Positions 6,991-8,047 of a stretch of DNA of 8,047 nt are shown here, piece after piece (within the stretch, counting starts at the first letter, position 1; each line of letters begins with the position of its first letter). Location of the stretch: contig JAUWNO010000088.1 of NCBI GenBank assembly GCA_030612605.1, positions 1 to 8,047 of the forward strand. The letters are read 5' to 3'. The position numbers and the translations under genes are program-made. The stretch is from Armatimonadota bacterium. GTDB lineage: Bacteria; Cloacimonadota; Cloacimonadia; Cloacimonadales; TCS61. The notes below the pieces were generated by a model that saw only the letters and a list, made by a program, of their open reading frames with translations, made no database searches and was not told the DNA's origin.

Positions 6991-7277
6991 TGAATTTACC
7001 AGTTTTATTCAAAGTTTACAGCTTTTTTATTATACGTTTTTTCAGCAAAAAAAACTTTTTTTTTAACCTTCAAATTTAATGGATTAACAACCTGAGTTTT
7101 ATCTCGTTATATTTCAATAGGTTGCAACGATAAAAATCAATCCTCCAAAATGAAGGATAAATTATCTAACTTCAAGTAAATAAAATAGTTGACACATATT
7201 TGCCAGATGGTGTTTTAGACTCAGAAAACGTTAGTTTTTACAAAGATTTTTTTTTGATATTTCTTGAAGGAGAAAAT
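6991..7277. other. A/T-rich spacer between terminator and gyrB
   Basis: No gene is visible. Bases 7036-7064 hold three homopolymer runs: T6 after a G (7037-7042), A8 (7047-7054) and T9 (7056-7064). The A run can pair with either T run. A weak inverted repeat, CAACCT (7088-7093) and AGGTTG (7119-7124), lies farther on. The right part carries the gyrB promoter candidate and its ribosome binding site. I saw no clear DnaA-box cluster, so nothing marks this as a replication origin. Confidence 0.6.
7189..7218 (+). promoter_or_regulatory. Candidate promoter for gyrB (consensus -35, weak -10)
   Basis: TTGACA at 7189-7194 matches the sigma-70 -35 consensus exactly. The best -10 at a plausible distance is TTTTAG (7213-7218, 18-base spacer), which matches only three of six positions. 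The location, about 60 bases before the gyrB start and downstream of a strong terminator, is right for a promoter. The basal promoter rules of this lineage are unknown, so the -10 assignment is tentative. Confidence 0.4.
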
Positions 7278-8047
7278 ATGACTAAACCTACGTATACAGC
7301 AAAGAATATTAAGGTCTTAAAAGGCTTGGAAGCGGTACGAAAACGACCGGCAATGTACATCGGTGGAACCACTGAAAGAGGCTTGCATCATCTGGTATAT
7401 GAAGTGGTTGATAACAGCATAGATGAAGCACTTGCCGGACACTGCAATAAGATAACTGTGATAATTCACGAAAATGGCAGTATATCCGTAGAAGATAATG
7501 GACGCGGGATTCCTGTTGAGATGCATAAAACCGAGAAAATTCCAGCATTGCAGGTTGTGATGACAATTCTTCATGCCGGTGGAAAATTTGATGATAAATC
7601 CTATAAAGTTTCCGGTGGGCTGCACGGAGTTGGCGTTTCCGTTACCAATGCTTTAGCCGACCCGTGTGAAGTCCAGGTTTATAGAGACGGTAAAATTTAT
7701 CGTCAAATATATTCAAAAGGTATTCCTCAAACAGGCGTGGATGTTATTGGCAGGACAAGAAAAACAGGAACAAAAACGATTTTTACACCGGATGCCACCA
7801 TTTTTGAAACTCTTGATTTTAATTTTGATTATCTCTCTGTTCGGCTTAGAGAATTAGCTTTTCTTAACAAAGGTATTGGTATTATTTTAAAGGATGAAGT
7901 TGGCGGAAAAAGGCACAAATTCGAATATGAGGGCGGAATCATTTCATTTGTCGAATTTCTGAATGAAAATAAAAAAGTGCTCTTTGAAGAACCTATTCAT
8001 ATTTTTGGCACAAGAAATGGAATGGAATTCGAGGTTTCAATTCAATA
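7278..8047 (+). CDS. gyrB: DNA gyrase subunit B, N-terminal part (runs off the window)
   Basis: GyrB is the ATPase subunit of DNA gyrase, which introduces negative supercoils with GyrA. Only the first 256 codons are present, covering the GHKL ATPase domain and the start of the transducer region; a complete GyrB is usually over 600 residues. Key motifs are intact and share E. coli numbering: RKRPAMYIG at 21-29, EVVDNSIDEALAG at 42-54 with catalytic Glu42 and Mg-coordinating Asn46, and EDNGRGIPV at 72-80 with Asp73 contacting adenine. The ATP lid HAGGKFDD...YKVSGGLHGVGVS spans 99-121, with Lys103 and Lys110. The MYIG and PALQVVMTILHAGGKF forms favour GyrB over ParE, though the C-terminal part that would settle this is outside the window. 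The start is supported by AAGGAG at 7267-7272, five bases upstream. There is no sign of frameshift in the visible part. Confidence 0.95.
   Translation, partial: MTKPTYTAKNIKVLKGLEAVRKRPAMYIGGTTERGLHHLVYEVVDNSIDEALAGHCNKITVIIHENGSISVEDNGRGIPVEMHKTEKIPALQVVMTILHAGGKFDDKSYKVSGGLHGVGVSVTNALADPCEVQVYRDGKIYRQIYSKGIPQTGVDVIGRTRKTGTKTIFTPDATIFETLDFNFDYLSVRLRELAFLNKGIGIILKDEVGGKRHKFEYEGGIISFVEFLNENKKVLFEEPIHIFGTRNGMEFEVSIQ

Noticed and set aside
6991..7277. Possible replication origin next to gyrB
   Set aside because: No DnaA-box cluster is evident and neither dnaA, dnaN nor recF is in the window.
7309..7625. Two minus-strand open frames within gyrB
   Set aside because: They lie opposite strongly conserved GyrB ATPase motifs and resemble no known protein.
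7666..7857. Plus-strand 63-codon open frame within gyrB
   Set aside because: It is out of frame with gyrB, whose own frame continues intact with recognisable family sequence.

Overview
The window is AT-rich and every supported gene lies on the + strand. In order it carries ruvA, rsmB, a small membrane-anchored PASTA protein, a very large secreted gingipain-like (C25) cysteine peptidase, and the 5' part of gyrB, which runs off the right edge. The peptidase ends in a YPNPFNPST-type tail of the kind seen on exported proteins of the Fibrobacteres-Chlorobi-Bacteroidetes (FCB) superphylum and allied candidate phyla. Together with the low GC and the intergenic repeats, this suggests an uncultured FCB-type bacterium, possibly Cloacimonadota. 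That placement is inference, since no rRNA gene or other phylogenetic marker was compared.

Layout: bases 1-208 are gene-free and hold a short tandem near-repeat, a GC-rich hairpin and the ruvA ribosome binding site. Bases 209-2136 are a tight two-gene unit, ruvA-rsmB, overlapping by one base (TAATG). Bases 2137-2393 contain a two-hairpin inverted-repeat element followed by an A/T-rich leader with a 9-bp hairpin. Bases 2394-2972 encode the PASTA protein. Bases 2973-3182 contain a second, degenerate inverted-repeat element of the 'TTCTGAG...CGAAGAATCTC...' kind. Bases 3183-6935 encode the 1250-residue peptidase, closed by a clear intrinsic terminator at 6962-6990. Bases 6991-7277 are an A/T-rich spacer with a consensus -35 box, followed by gyrB from 7278 to the window end.

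Functionally these are mostly housekeeping genes (Holliday-junction processing, 16S rRNA m5C methylation, DNA supercoiling) with one accessory surface or secreted protein. The parts most worth a second look are three. First, the peptidase has a nested architecture in which a LamG-like lectin domain appears to be inserted inside a BACON/ASH-like beta-sandwich. Second, a kinase-less PASTA protein sits directly behind rsmB, echoing the Firmicutes rsmB-to-PASTA-kinase neighbourhood. Third, the two intergenic repeat elements flank the PASTA gene. I found no CRISPR array, transposase, tRNA or rRNA, and no clearly new multi-gene system.
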